A stretch of 13,213 nucleotides of DNA from CAYWVO01 sp964461835 (GCA_964461835.1 CAYWVO010000063.1:1-13213); one strand, 5' to 3'; positions 1-6,092 are shown, counted from the stretch's first letter. The notes: generated by a model not told the origin, from the letters alone. Program-made: numbers and translations.

Positions 1-344
1 CACGCCATAGATCCGGCGCACGAGAACACCGGAATATGGATTTCCATCCACCTAGAGTATATCTGTCTTGACCGCGATCAGTATAATGGAAAGCCCGTTT
101 TGAAGCAATGTGATCGAGCGATATTTTTGCGCGAAGTACGACGACCACAGAGGATTGCACGGGCTGAACGCACTGCGGAGTAGTGAGGGAAATCTATAAC
201 CTACGCAGATCAGCGCGTGCGGAACACATGCGACGCGTCCGGGGGTTATTCGCCTCAAGCGGGTCAGGACTTTGGATGGATAGAGTAACGACCCCCGACG
301 TCTTGAGTCCTAGGGACTCAAGGCTCTGGGTGGGATACACTTAC
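1..344. other. Intergenic or gene-edge region without a supported gene
   Basis: No convincing gene is seen here. Plus-strand frame 1 is open from the window edge to a TAG at 181-183 (60 codons) and could be the tail of a gene outside the window, but I recognise no family in it and an opening this short can occur by chance. The only structured element is the palindromic repeat at 302-334, directly downstream of the msrBA stop codon. No tRNA-like cloverleaf was noticed. Confidence 0.4.
302..334 (-). repeat. Palindromic repeat, copy 1 (CCCACCCAGAG plus TGAGTCC hairpin)
   Basis: On the plus strand CTTGAGTCC (302-310) pairs with GGACTCAAG (314-322) across a 3-nt loop, followed by CTCTGGGTGGG (324-334). 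Read on the minus strand this is CCCACCCAGAG followed by a TGAGTCC/GGACTCA hairpin. The same order and sequence occurs on the plus strand at 4641-4677, so the two copies are inverted relative to each other. It lies just after the msrBA stop and has no T-run, so it is not a classical terminator. Confidence 0.6.
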
Positions 345-1268
345 CTAAAATCTCTTGGTATAACCGTGGCAGTAAGGAGTTTTGCCGGTTTTCTGGTAGT
401 AGTCCTGATGATACTCCTCGGCTTCCCAGAACTCACCGGCCGGCACGACCTCGGTGGCGACCTCGAGACCCTTCTCTTCCAGGATGCCAATCAGTTTTTC
501 GGTGGTCTGCTTTTGTTCTTCATCGACATAGTAAACCGCTGAGCGATACTGTGCACCGATATCCGGTCCCTGCCGATTGACCTGTGTGGGATCGTGAATC
601 TCGAAAAAGAGTTTGGCCAACGCCTCGAAACTGGTGCGGGAGGGATCAAACTCGAATTTCATTGCCTCGGCGTGGCCGGTGTTGGTGTAGCAGACTTCTT
701 TGTACGTTGGGTCTTCTTTGTGACCGCCCATGTAGCCGACTGTGGTAGAGACCACACCGTCCGCTTTCTGGAAGAAATATTCCACGCCCCAGAAACAGCC
801 GCCGGCAAAATATGCCGTCTTCGTTTTTACCGGTTCCTCGGCGGGAACGAAGTTAAGCGATATTGAGTTGACACAATGCCGCGTATTCTTCTCGGTGAAT
901 CCCTCACCGAGAAAGACATGACCCAAATGGCCGCCGCAGGCGGCACAGATAATTTCGGTGCGCATACCGTCGGCGTCGGTTTGCCGTTTCACCGCGCCGG
1001 GGATTTCGTCATCAAAGCTCGGCCAGCCACAGTGGGCGTCAAACTTGTCACTCGACTGAAACAGGGGTGCATCGCACTGCTTACACGTATACGTGCCCTT
1101 TTCATTATACTTATAGTATTTTCCCGAAAACGGCCGTTCGGTGCCCTTATCGATAATGACGTGTTTTTCTTCAGCGGTCAATTCGTTTAGTTCGATCACA
1201 TGTTCCTGCGCCATTGCCACAACTCCAGTCGCCAACAGGATCACAAAGATTAGAGTGGCTGTACGCAT
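345..1268 (-). CDS. msrBA: Secreted bifunctional methionine sulfoxide reductase MsrB-MsrA
   Basis: A 307-residue fusion that repairs both epimers of methionine sulfoxide. The MsrB domain (about 25-140, R-epimer) shows zinc cysteines C62/C65 and C108/C111, the GWPSF motif (81-85) and catalytic C132 in RHCVNSISLNF. The MsrA domain (about 150-300, S-epimer) shows the GCFWG motif with catalytic C158, and C300 near the end is a candidate resolving cysteine. Residues 1-20 form a Sec signal peptide (hydrophobic core ending AMA before Q21), so the enzyme should act in the periplasm or outside the cell. A GGGAGG Shine-Dalgarno lies 8 nt before the ATG. It follows the hydrolase lipoprotein gene on the same strand by 172 bp with no visible terminator between them, so the two are probably co-transcribed. 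MsrB-then-MsrA is the less common fusion order. The domain calls are secure; export is inferred from the N-terminus. Confidence 0.95.
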   Translation of the reverse strand: MRTATLIFVILLATGVVAMAQEHVIELNELTAEEKHVIIDKGTERPFSGKYYKYNEKGTYTCKQCDAPLFQSSDKFDAHCGWPSFDDEIPGAVKRQTDADGMRTEIICAACGGHLGHVFLGEGFTEKNTRHCVNSISLNFVPAEEPVKTKTAYFAGGCFWGVEYFFQKADGVVSTTVGYMGGHKEDPTYKEVCYTNTGHAEAMKFEFDPSRTSFEALAKLFFEIHDPTQVNRQGPDIGAQYRSAVYYVDEEQKQTTEKLIGILEEKGLEVATEVVPAGEFWEAEEYHQDYYQKTGKTPYCHGYTKRF

Positions 1269-1304
1269 CGAACCAGCCTCCCTTCCAGCGTTGGTACGAA
1301 CCGA

Positions 1305-1421
1305 TCAATGAAATGAGGAGAAAAAGAGTGTCAAATAGATCGACTCTTGCGTTGATACTGCAAATGAGATAATTGCCATACAGTCCATGGCAGCCGGCAA
1401 CAATTTTGTCAGGCGATTCAT
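1305..1421 (-). CDS. Possible small ORF, 38 residues, unknown function
   Basis: A short ORF (begins MNRLTKLLPAAMDCMAIISF) lies between the hydrolase and msrBA, starting 20 nt after the hydrolase stop. A purine stretch (AAAGAGGAAG) lies upstream of its ATG, but about 11 nt away, which is longer than ideal. The middle and end are hydrophobic and could form one membrane segment. No family is recognised. It may equally be a chance reading frame in an operon spacer. Confidence 0.25.
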   Translation of the reverse strand: MNRLTKLLPAAMDCMAIISFAVSTQESIYLTLFFSSFH

Positions 1422-1440
1422 GCTCGTTTCTTCCTCTTTC

Positions 1441-2352
1441 TTAGTGTGCGGATTCTGGCGGCCAGAAGTCTGCAATAGTATGATGCAACAACTCGTTAAA
1501 CATCTCCGGTTTCACCATGTGCGGAAAGTGACCGCTGTTCGGCATAATCTCCACCGCAAATGATTCTGCTATCTGCCGGTTTGCTTCAACATTCGTGGGA
1601 TTTTCGTCGGAGTTGATGCACCGGATCGGTACGTGCACGTCTGCCAGCGCCGTTGCGTAGTCGTAACGCATGATATTCTCAAATGATTGCCGGGCAATGT
1701 CCGGTGGCGCCGAGGCCATCTGGAGGGCAATCATTTCTGCCAGTGAGGAATCGACGGACGGCGGGAACATCCGCCCGCGCACGAAATTGTAGGTGACCGC
1801 GGCGAAGTTGGTATCAAACATGCTCATCAGATCGGTGATTTGTTCGTCACTCCACTGTTGTTCCAGATTCTGTAAGTTATCTACGCCGACAATCGCAACG
1901 ACCCGATCGCCCAAAATCCGTGCTGCCTCAATCGCCACCGGGCCACCCATCGAGTGCCCGACCAGGATGATATGCTCCAACCCCAGGTCGTTGGCGACCG
2001 CCGCGACATCCTGCCCGTAGGCCGCCATCGTCCAGTTGTCCCGGTTGTCACCCGATTGCCCGTGTCCGGCCAGATCGAGGGTTACCACCTGATATTCCTC
2101 GGCAAATTCATCTACCTGGGCGTCCCAAAACCCGCGATTGCAGCACCAGCAGTGGACGAACAACAGCGTCCTATCGCCTGAACCATAGACGTCGTAGCGG
2201 ATTTCCACGCTGTCTGCAGAACGCGCCGTGTAGATTTCGGGGGATTCCGCTGTTTTGGCGGGGGTCTCAGACTGAGTTTGCTGCTGACAGGCGGCCACGC
2301 CGACTAAGGTCAGTATCATGAAAATACCGGACAAAATGCGGGCATACGGCAT
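1441..2352 (-). CDS. Lipoprotein alpha/beta hydrolase
   Basis: A 303-residue alpha/beta-hydrolase-fold protein anchored as a lipoprotein. The signal peptide ends in a lipobox with cysteine C22 (VAAC), then a polar linker. The fold is shown by the strand-plus-oxyanion segment around FVHCWCCNRGFW (65-76), the DLAGHGQSGD segment (93-102), the nucleophile elbow GHSMGG with S134, a probable acid in INSDE (D249) and the catalytic H275 in SGHFPHMVKPE. The substrate cannot be told from sequence. The frame is open upstream to 2613, but I chose the ATG at 2352 because AAGGAG lies 6 nt before it and the signal peptide begins there; the 87 upstream codons look non-coding. A TTGACC-17-TTTTAT promoter precedes it. 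The HCWCC segment carries three cysteines where many relatives have HGW; with MsrBA downstream a link to oxidative stress is possible but speculative. Confidence 0.88.
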   Translation of the reverse strand: MPYARILSGIFMILTLVGVAACQQQTQSETPAKTAESPEIYTARSADSVEIRYDVYGSGDRTLLFVHCWCCNRGFWDAQVDEFAEEYQVVTLDLAGHGQSGDNRDNWTMAAYGQDVAAVANDLGLEHIILVGHSMGGPVAIEAARILGDRVVAIVGVDNLQNLEQQWSDEQITDLMSMFDTNFAAVTYNFVRGRMFPPSVDSSLAEMIALQMASAPPDIARQSFENIMRYDYATALADVHVPIRCINSDENPTNVEANRQIAESFAVEIMPNSGHFPHMVKPEMFNELLHHTIADFWPPESAH

Positions 2353-2382
2353 CGTGCACTCCTTTGCACAGTGGTTTTTACC

Positions 2383-2411
2383 ATAAAACTCCGGAGGGCA
2401 ATACAGGTCAA
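2383..2411 (-). promoter_or_regulatory. Candidate sigma70-type promoter for the hydrolase-msrBA operon
   Basis: On the minus strand TTGACC (2411-2406) and TTTTAT (2388-2383) are separated by 17 nt. Transcription would start near 2376, about 24 nt before the hydrolase ATG. Called by eye from consensus similarity and position. Confidence 0.45.
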
Positions 2412-2506
2412 GGGTTACGCTCTCATCTTTTTGAAATTTACCCATTGTTTTCGTCAGTTTCTGCTTGCGCGATATTTCATTCGCCCCGTATTTCAGGATA
2501 CAGCGG

Positions 2507-2557
2507 AAAGGAGGTGGTTCAATGAACATAGACTTAGCTGAGGTGACTGATACGTAG
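2507..2557 (+). CDS. Candidate 11-residue mini-ORF with extended Shine-Dalgarno
   Basis: AAAGGAGGTG (2507-2516) is nearly a full complement of the 16S rRNA 3' tail and sits at ideal spacing before ATG 2522. The ORF (2522-2557) reads MNIDLAEVTDT and ends in tandem stops TAG TAA. An ACCTCCT segment (2561-2567) just after the stops is complementary to the Shine-Dalgarno (2509-2515) and partly to GAGGT inside the ORF (2540-2544), allowing alternative pairings. A rho-independent terminator follows at 2617-2653. There is no plus-strand gene downstream to be attenuated. It may be a microprotein, a leader peptide or a small RNA with a ribosome site. No family is known to me and chance remains possible. 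Coordinates given here include the ribosome site. Confidence 0.35.
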   Translation, partial: KGGGSMNIDLAEVTDT

Positions 2558-2616
2558 TAAACCTCCTCAAGTATTATCGTTGGGGTTTGCTGCGTAAATC
2601 CCAACAGAATCACCGG

Positions 2617-2653
2617 CCTGGTGGCGCGCTGTTGCCGCCAGGTTTTCTTTTTT
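2617..2653 (+). terminator. Rho-independent terminator, plus strand
   Basis: CCTGGTGGC (2617-2625) pairs with GCCGCCAGG (2634-2642), nine pairs with one G-T, around an 8-nt loop. It is followed directly by TTTTCTTTTTT (2643-2653). The T-run is only on the plus-strand exit side, so it does not serve the minus-strand operons; its only visible client is the mini-ORF transcript at 2507-2557. Confidence 0.7.
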
Positions 2654-2719
2654 GGGGCTGTTCGGTGATATTCCTGGTAGACCGCGAACGAGGTTCTGTC
2701 ACAGGCAAGAAAAGGGCGA

Positions 2720-3253
2720 TCAGAGTTTGCGGAAAAATGTATGGATTTCTGCGGATCCGTCCTGCTTTTGCCAGGCTGTAAACCCTTTCTCGTGTGTCAG
2801 GTCGATCAAGGGGGCGGGATTGAATGGGGTAATTACTTCGAAGATTTCCTCATCTTTAAGCTTTTTCAATTCGCTCATCACTCGGCCAATCGGTTGTTCC
2901 CCGGCTTCGATTAAGGGCCGCGCATCCAGCGTATCAACAATTTTGTCGGGATTGAACCACGCCGGCGGGGAGGTCGGCTGGTCACCGAACTCTCGCGCGT
3001 CTTCGCCGGAATCCAGCATGTCCTGGCCTACTTCCCGGCGCAGACGGTTAATCAGATCTTTCGCGGGAATTCCCCCGACCCGTGCCGCCTGCGCGAGGCT
3101 GGTTACCTGAGCCACGGTTTTCCGCAAGACCGGGTTGCGCAGTTTCTTAAACGCGGGTGCGCAATCGATCAGGGGTTCTTCCAGCTCGGGATACGCCCGC
3201 AACAGTTCGGCGACTTTGGTTCTCGGGGTGATTGGCAGGCGTTCGGCATACAT
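2720..3253 (-). CDS. DUF1858 plus DUF2249 domain protein
   Basis: A 177-residue cytoplasmic protein with two small domains. Residues about 7-72 match DUF1858 (ITPRTKVAELLRAYPELEE, then APAFKKLRNPVLRKTVAQ and a repeat-like AARVGGIP). Residues about 106-176 match DUF2249, a TusA/SirA-like fold (LDARPL, then FEVITPFNPAPLIDL and GFTAWQ). The DUF1858 fold has a cysteine at 31. It starts 6 bp after the stop of the DUF438/hemerythrin gene and its Shine-Dalgarno (GGAGGAG) overlaps the last codons of that gene, so the two are translationally coupled. DUF1858, DUF2249, DUF438 and hemerythrin-like domains often occur together in anaerobic or nitric-oxide-response loci. The exact role is unknown; redox or nitrosative-stress sensing is inference from partners. 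Confidence 0.85.
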   Translation of the reverse strand: MYAERLPITPRTKVAELLRAYPELEEPLIDCAPAFKKLRNPVLRKTVAQVTSLAQAARVGGIPAKDLINRLRREVGQDMLDSGEDAREFGDQPTSPPAWFNPDKIVDTLDARPLIEAGEQPIGRVMSELKKLKDEEIFEVITPFNPAPLIDLTHEKGFTAWQKQDGSAEIHTFFRKL

Positions 3254-3258
3254 GGCGA

Positions 3259-4494
3259 CTACTCCTCCGGGTAGGATAACAGCCGCTGCTCCCCGGTGAG
3301 CGCCCGTTTCTCGGTCAAATCTTGACTGACTTCCAAGGTGCCCAGATACGCACCCGATTCATCCCGCACGGCGAAATACTCAATATGGATAAACCGGTCC
3401 TTCAGCGTGATCCAAAACGGCGCCCGGTCGGCCTTGCCGCTTTTGAAATCATCGAGAATCTGCTGCACGATATGCACGCTGCCCGGCGGATGGCAGTTTT
3501 GCACCTTGCGGCCGATAATCGCGCGGTTGCGCTCAAAAATCCGTTCCCGTCCCTGCGTGAAATATTTGACCGTGTCGTTTTCATCCACAAACGTTAAATC
3601 AAAAGGTATCGTGTTGAGGATTGTTTGCAATTGCAGCGGTGTCAGACTGCCGCTGGGGAACGTTACCGTGCCGGCGGTCGCCTTTTCTTCCTTGGGTTCC
3701 GGCGTGCCTGCCGGTTTCCATTCGTCGGTTGGGTCGTAAATACAAAAGCCGATTTGGGGGCTTTGGGTATACACCGTGTACCATTCCTCCTCGGTGAGTT
3801 TATCCAGGCACATCGGGAAGAGAATTTCTTCCTCCTTGAAAATCATCTCGGCGATTGCCTCGGCGACCGGGCGAAAAACAAGTTGGATCAGGCCCTGGGC
3901 CTCGGACGCAGTGACTGAATCGGTATGCTCCAGCGTTTCCAATGCGCCCTTGACCAGCTCACGGATTTCATCATCTTTACCCCACATCACCGTCGGCGGT
4001 CCAGTGATTCCTTTTTTCTCTAGAAAAGGGAAGACCAGGTTCTCTTTGCGGCTGTAGTGTTTGTCGACATCCGCCAGACGGCTGAACCGCAAACGCAACA
4101 ACCCGAGCTGCTCGGATGCGTCGGCGTCACCGGCCAAACCCTGGATTTCATCAAAGAGTTTATCGACCAGCGCCAGTTCACCGTGCAGGGCTTCATTCTC
4201 TTTTTTGAATGTGTGCACTGGGTGGCCGGCAGGCAGCGACGGCTCCTCCAGAGTTTGCAGGGCACCTTTCATCGCCGCGGCGTGCAGATCGCAGAGTTTG
4301 AGAATCTCCTCGGACGGCAACCCCTCCGAAATCAACTCCTGCTCCACTTCGACCACTTCGCTGTACGGCACCCGTCCCAGCATCCGGGTCAACTGGTCTT
4401 TGACCGCGTCCGGCGCGGTGCCCTCGTGGAGTTGCAGGATCATATGTTTAAGGACCTTCCGTCGCTCTTTGGCATTATCAATCAATTCACTCAC
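3259..4494 (-). CDS. DUF438 / hemerythrin-like / PAS domain protein
   Basis: A 411-residue three-domain protein of the COG2461 type. Residues about 10-80 are DUF438 (KERRKVLKHMILQLHEG and the ELISEGLPSEEILKLCDLHA segment). Residues about 90-235 are a hemerythrin-like four-helix bundle with candidate iron ligands H91/H94, E98-E101, H147 and E151 (HYSRKENLVFPFLE) and the acidic KEEEILFP segment (220-227). Residues about 285-395 are a PAS domain with the typical CHPPGSVHIV motif (335-344). Such proteins are thought to sense or bind oxygen, nitric oxide or redox state; there is no output kinase or DNA-binding domain here, so it likely acts through a partner, perhaps the coupled DUF1858-DUF2249 protein. 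The start is GTG at 4494, supported by AAGGAG six nt upstream. An FNR-like palindrome lies 86 nt upstream. Confidence 0.92.
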   Translation of the reverse strand: MSELIDNAKERRKVLKHMILQLHEGTAPDAVKDQLTRMLGRVPYSEVVEVEQELISEGLPSEEILKLCDLHAAAMKGALQTLEEPSLPAGHPVHTFKKENEALHGELALVDKLFDEIQGLAGDADASEQLGLLRLRFSRLADVDKHYSRKENLVFPFLEKKGITGPPTVMWGKDDEIRELVKGALETLEHTDSVTASEAQGLIQLVFRPVAEAIAEMIFKEEEILFPMCLDKLTEEEWYTVYTQSPQIGFCIYDPTDEWKPAGTPEPKEEKATAGTVTFPSGSLTPLQLQTILNTIPFDLTFVDENDTVKYFTQGRERIFERNRAIIGRKVQNCHPPGSVHIVQQILDDFKSGKADRAPFWITLKDRFIHIEYFAVRDESGAYLGTLEVSQDLTEKRALTGEQRLLSYPEE

Positions 4495-4555
4495 AATCTG
4501 CTCCTTACCTCAGCGTGTTCGGTTACCCGGCTGATCTTCTTGCTACGAGGGAAAA

Positions 4556-4597
4556 TAGATAGAATCGGGGCTGATGATGCCTTGATTTAAGTCAAGG
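4556..4597 (-). promoter_or_regulatory. FNR/CRP-family operator with class-II promoter geometry
   Basis: CCTTGATTTAAGTCAAGG (4580-4597) is a near-perfect palindrome matching the FNR/DNR/HcpR-type TTGAT-N4-(A/G)TCAA box. On the minus strand it reads TTGAC-TTAA-ATCAA. A TATCTA -10 candidate lies at 4561-4556, which puts the box centre about 40 nt upstream of the predicted start, where class-II activators of this family bind. It precedes the DUF438/hemerythrin operon, whose families fit anaerobic or nitric-oxide control. The regulator itself is not in the window. Confidence 0.65.
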
Positions 4598-4640
4598 GTG
4601 ATGCGGCTGTTTTCTCCAAGACTGATGATACCAGATGTAG

Positions 4641-4677
4641 CCCACCCAGAGTTCTGAGTCCTGCAAGGACTCAGAAC
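4641..4677 (+). repeat. Palindromic repeat, copy 2 (CCCACCCAGAG plus TGAGTCC hairpin)
   Basis: CCCACCCAGAG (4641-4651) leads into a 12-bp perfect hairpin: GTTCTGAGTCCT (4651-4662), loop GCA, AGGACTCAGAAC (4666-4677). The module shares its 11-bp lead and the TGAGTCC/GGACTCA core with 302-334, in opposite orientation. It lies at the left edge of the repeat island and upstream of the hemerythrin operon. Confidence 0.65.
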
Positions 4678-4706
4678 ATCGAGTGGGGCGGTACCCAATG
4701 TACTCT

Positions 4707-4731
4707 GTGCGCGGCAGGTCTGTAACCTGCC
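4707..4731 (+). repeat. GTGCGCGGCAG palindrome, copy 1
   Basis: Fixed head GTGCGCGGCAG, then GTCTGTAAC, then CTGCC. The hairpin is GGCAGGT/ACCTGCC. Other copies are at 5117-5143, 5162-5185, 5449-5474 (reverse) and 9176-9201; the inner stem bases differ but remain paired. Confidence 0.7.
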
Positions 4732-4763
4732 GGGTTTATGAGACCTGCAGCGCCATCCCCTAT

Positions 4764-4887
4764 GTCATCCCGGCCGTGAGCCGGGATCCATTTTTCCCCG
4801 TGCGCAGCACGGGGGAAGCACCCACAAGCCCTGACGAACGGGAATGTTAAAAAAGCCTGGAAACCCTGACGAACGTCAGGGCCACCC
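4764..4887 (+). repeat. Long direct repeat, copy 1 (about 124 bp)
   Basis: This block begins with a dRS3-like hairpin (GTCATCCCGGCC, then GCCGGGATCCATTT), followed by a CCCCGTGC-GCA-GCACGGGG hairpin (4796-4814), then a stretch with CTGACGAACG twice, ending in GTCAGGGCCACCC. Copy 2 at 4983-5104 matches nearly throughout; the two hairpins carry most of the differences. Confidence 0.8.
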
Positions 4888-4982
4888 GATCTGGGAATGT
4901 GAGTGGGACGTGCACGTGGTGACCTGGGCATCCCGCCCATGGACACGGGCAAGATGCCCGTGCCACCAGGCCGCTCCACTCT

Positions 4983-5104
4983 GTCATCCCGGCCTTGAGC
5001 CGGGATCCATTTACCCTTGCGCAGCAAGAGGGAAGCACCCAGAAGCTCTGACGAACGGGAATGTTAAAAAAGCCTGGAAACCCTGACGAACGTCAGGGCC
5101 ACCC
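4983..5104 (+). repeat. Long direct repeat, copy 2 (about 122 bp)
   Basis: Same order as copy 1. The second hairpin is CTTGC-GCA-GCAAG (5016-5028) where copy 1 has CGTGC-GCA-GCACG, a compensatory change. From the first CTGACGAACG to the end the two copies are essentially identical, suggesting recent duplication or conversion. Confidence 0.8.
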
Positions 5105-5161
5105 CATGTTGGACCTGTGCGCGGCAGACCTCCCGAGGCTGCCTGTCTCATGAGAACTGGT

Positions 5162-5267
5162 CCGCGGCAGGTCTGTAACCTGCCCGGTCTATGAAACCTG
5201 CAGCGCCATCCCGTATGTCGTCCCGGCCTTGGGCCGGGATCCATTTTCCCCGTGCGCAGCACGGGAG
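5162..5267 (+). repeat. Truncated composite repeat, copy 3
   Basis: A GCGGCAG element (5164-5185) and its spacer up to GCGCCATCCC match the segment at 4711-4760, then a third dRS3-like hairpin (5217-5246) and a CCCGTGC-GCA-GCACGGG hairpin (5249-5265) follow. The block stops there and lacks the CTGACGAACG part, so it is a shorter copy of the module seen at 4707-4887. Confidence 0.7.
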
Positions 5268-5448
5268 TGAGTTGAGCGTCAATGGGTGGCAACGGCAAAC
5301 CTGGTCCGCCGCAGGCGGGCTGCAATTGGGGTTGTAAAAGTTGGCGCACGAGACGTACGCCCACCACTAATGTGCCCGGGTTGCAGGCGCACTTCGATCA
5401 GCGCTAGAAACTCTGCAGAACCGGGAGATTCTGCGCATTTCGGTGAAC

Positions 5449-5474
5449 GGGCAGACGAGACGTCTGCCGCGCAC
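5449..5474 (-). repeat. GTGCGCGGCAG palindrome, inverted copy
   Basis: On the minus strand the fixed head GTGCGCGGCAG is followed by ACGTCTCGT and CTGCCC. The stem GGCAGACG/CGTCTGCC is perfect over 8 bp around a 3-nt loop. Same head as the other copies but a different, still paired, inner stem. Confidence 0.65.
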
Positions 5475-5545
5475 AATCCCCACCTCCACTCTGCCGTAGG
5501 CAAGTTTTATTTTTCTACTCAGCAGCGGCCGGCCCCCGGAAACCC

Positions 5546-5573
5546 TTGCGCGCAGCCCACAAATCTTTATTTA
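5546..5573 (+). promoter_or_regulatory. Candidate promoter for the DUF2007 gene
   Basis: TTGCGC (5546-5551) and TATTTA (5568-5573) are spaced by 16 nt in an otherwise AT-rich stretch, about 50 nt before the chosen start codon. Weak match, supported mainly by position. Confidence 0.3.
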
Positions 5574-5622
5574 TTTCATTGACATCAAGATGAACCCGCC
5601 GCGGCGGGGCGGAGGTGAGGAC

Positions 5623-5970
5623 ATGCCATTCTGCCCACAATGCAAATTCGAATATACGAGCGGCGAGGCTGAATGCATCGACTGCGGGGTACCGTTGGTT
5701 GACGAACTTGAGGTGTCAACCGACCCGGAGCCGGAGGACGAAGACACTACCTTTACCCCGCTCCGAAACTATTCCGACCGGGTGCAGGCCGAGGTGGTGA
5801 AAGAGGCGTTAGCCAACGAAGGGATTCCCTCGCGGATCAAAGCCGATGATTCCCTGGGTTTCGCCAATAGCGGCATCGGCGCTCATCCGGAGGTCGTGCT
5901 CTGGGTACCGGAAGACTCCCAGGAGTTTGCCGAACGGATCGCCGACCGCCTGCGACGGCCCGAGGTATGA
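5623..5970 (+). CDS. Zinc-ribbon and DUF2007 domain protein
   Basis: A 115-residue soluble protein. The N-terminus is a zinc ribbon with cysteines C4/C7 and C18/C21 (CPQC and CIDC). An acidic linker (about 27-42) follows, then a DUF2007 domain (about 46-112): PLRNYSDRVQAEVVKEALAN, an IPSRIKADD strand and an EVVLWVPEDSQEFA segment. DUF2007 is annotated in databases as a putative signal-transducing domain; its molecular role is not established. An ATG 33 nt earlier is possible, but the start at 5623 is preferred because GGAGGTG lies six nt before it and the protein then begins directly with the zinc ribbon. It is the first of a run of plus-strand genes, separated by 122 bp from the next one. 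Confidence 0.85.
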   Translation: MPFCPQCKFEYTSGEAECIDCGVPLVDELEVSTDPEPEDEDTTFTPLRNYSDRVQAEVVKEALANEGIPSRIKADDSLGFANSGIGAHPEVVLWVPEDSQEFAERIADRLRRPEV

Positions 5971-6037
5971 CGATACCAGATAGCGCCGATCCGGCACTCG
6001 CAGCCCATTCATCACGCAGCCGATGGCTCTCTTGCGT

Positions 6038-6066
6038 TTTACTTTTGCCCGCCGATCGTGTATGCT
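6038..6066 (+). promoter_or_regulatory. Candidate promoter for the DUF2953-GerW operon
   Basis: TTTACT (6038-6043) and TATGCT (6061-6066) with a 17-nt spacer, about 27 nt before the ATG at 6093. Each hexamer matches consensus at four of six positions. Confidence 0.35.
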
Positions 6067-6092
6067 AAGGGCCAACCAGGGGAGTGGTAGCG

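Larger units (their letters stand above)
4641..5475. repeat. Repeat island: mosaic of short covarying palindromes, no gene
   Basis: About 830 bp hold no credible gene; its long reading frames are translations of repeats. Parts seen in order: the TGAGTCC hairpin (4641-4677); a GTGCGCGGCAG element (4707-4731); the first long block (4764-4887); a GGACACGGGCAAGATGCCCG palindrome (about 4939-4958); the second long block (4983-5104); a GTGCGCGGCAG variant (5117-5143); another GCGGCAG element joined to a truncated block (5162-5267); CCGCCGCAGGCGGG (about 5307-5320); a GCAGAA/TTCTGC hairpin (about 5415-5435); and an inverted GTGCGCGGCAG element (5449-5474). Such families are common between genes in many uncultured bacterial genomes; their mobility mechanism is not evident and no transposase is present. 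Confidence 0.8.

Noticed and set aside
1..183. Open frame 1 from the window edge to TAG, 60 codons
   Set aside because: No recognisable family and short enough to arise by chance; kept only as a remark on the region.
183..1190. Plus-strand ORFs over the msrBA gene
   Set aside because: Shadows of the clearly identified MsrB-MsrA frame; no recognisable protein.
2503..2523. Minus strand resembles the 3' end of 16S rRNA (ACCTCCTTTC)
   Set aside because: Only the anti-Shine-Dalgarno stretch matches and no other rRNA sequence adjoins; it is better read as a plus-strand Shine-Dalgarno before ATG 2522.
2353..2613. N-terminal extension of the hydrolase ORF (87 codons)
   Set aside because: It would bury the lipoprotein signal peptide, lacks a ribosome site, and includes the promoter and the plus-strand mini-ORF region.
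4641..5475. Possible CRISPR array
   Set aside because: Repeats are of several kinds, unevenly spaced and partly inverted, with no unique spacers of uniform size and no cas genes.
4641..5503. Several ORFs of 60-120 codons on both strands
   Set aside because: They translate palindromic repeats (recurrent KWIPA-GRDD-like strings), have no ribosome sites and overlap each other.
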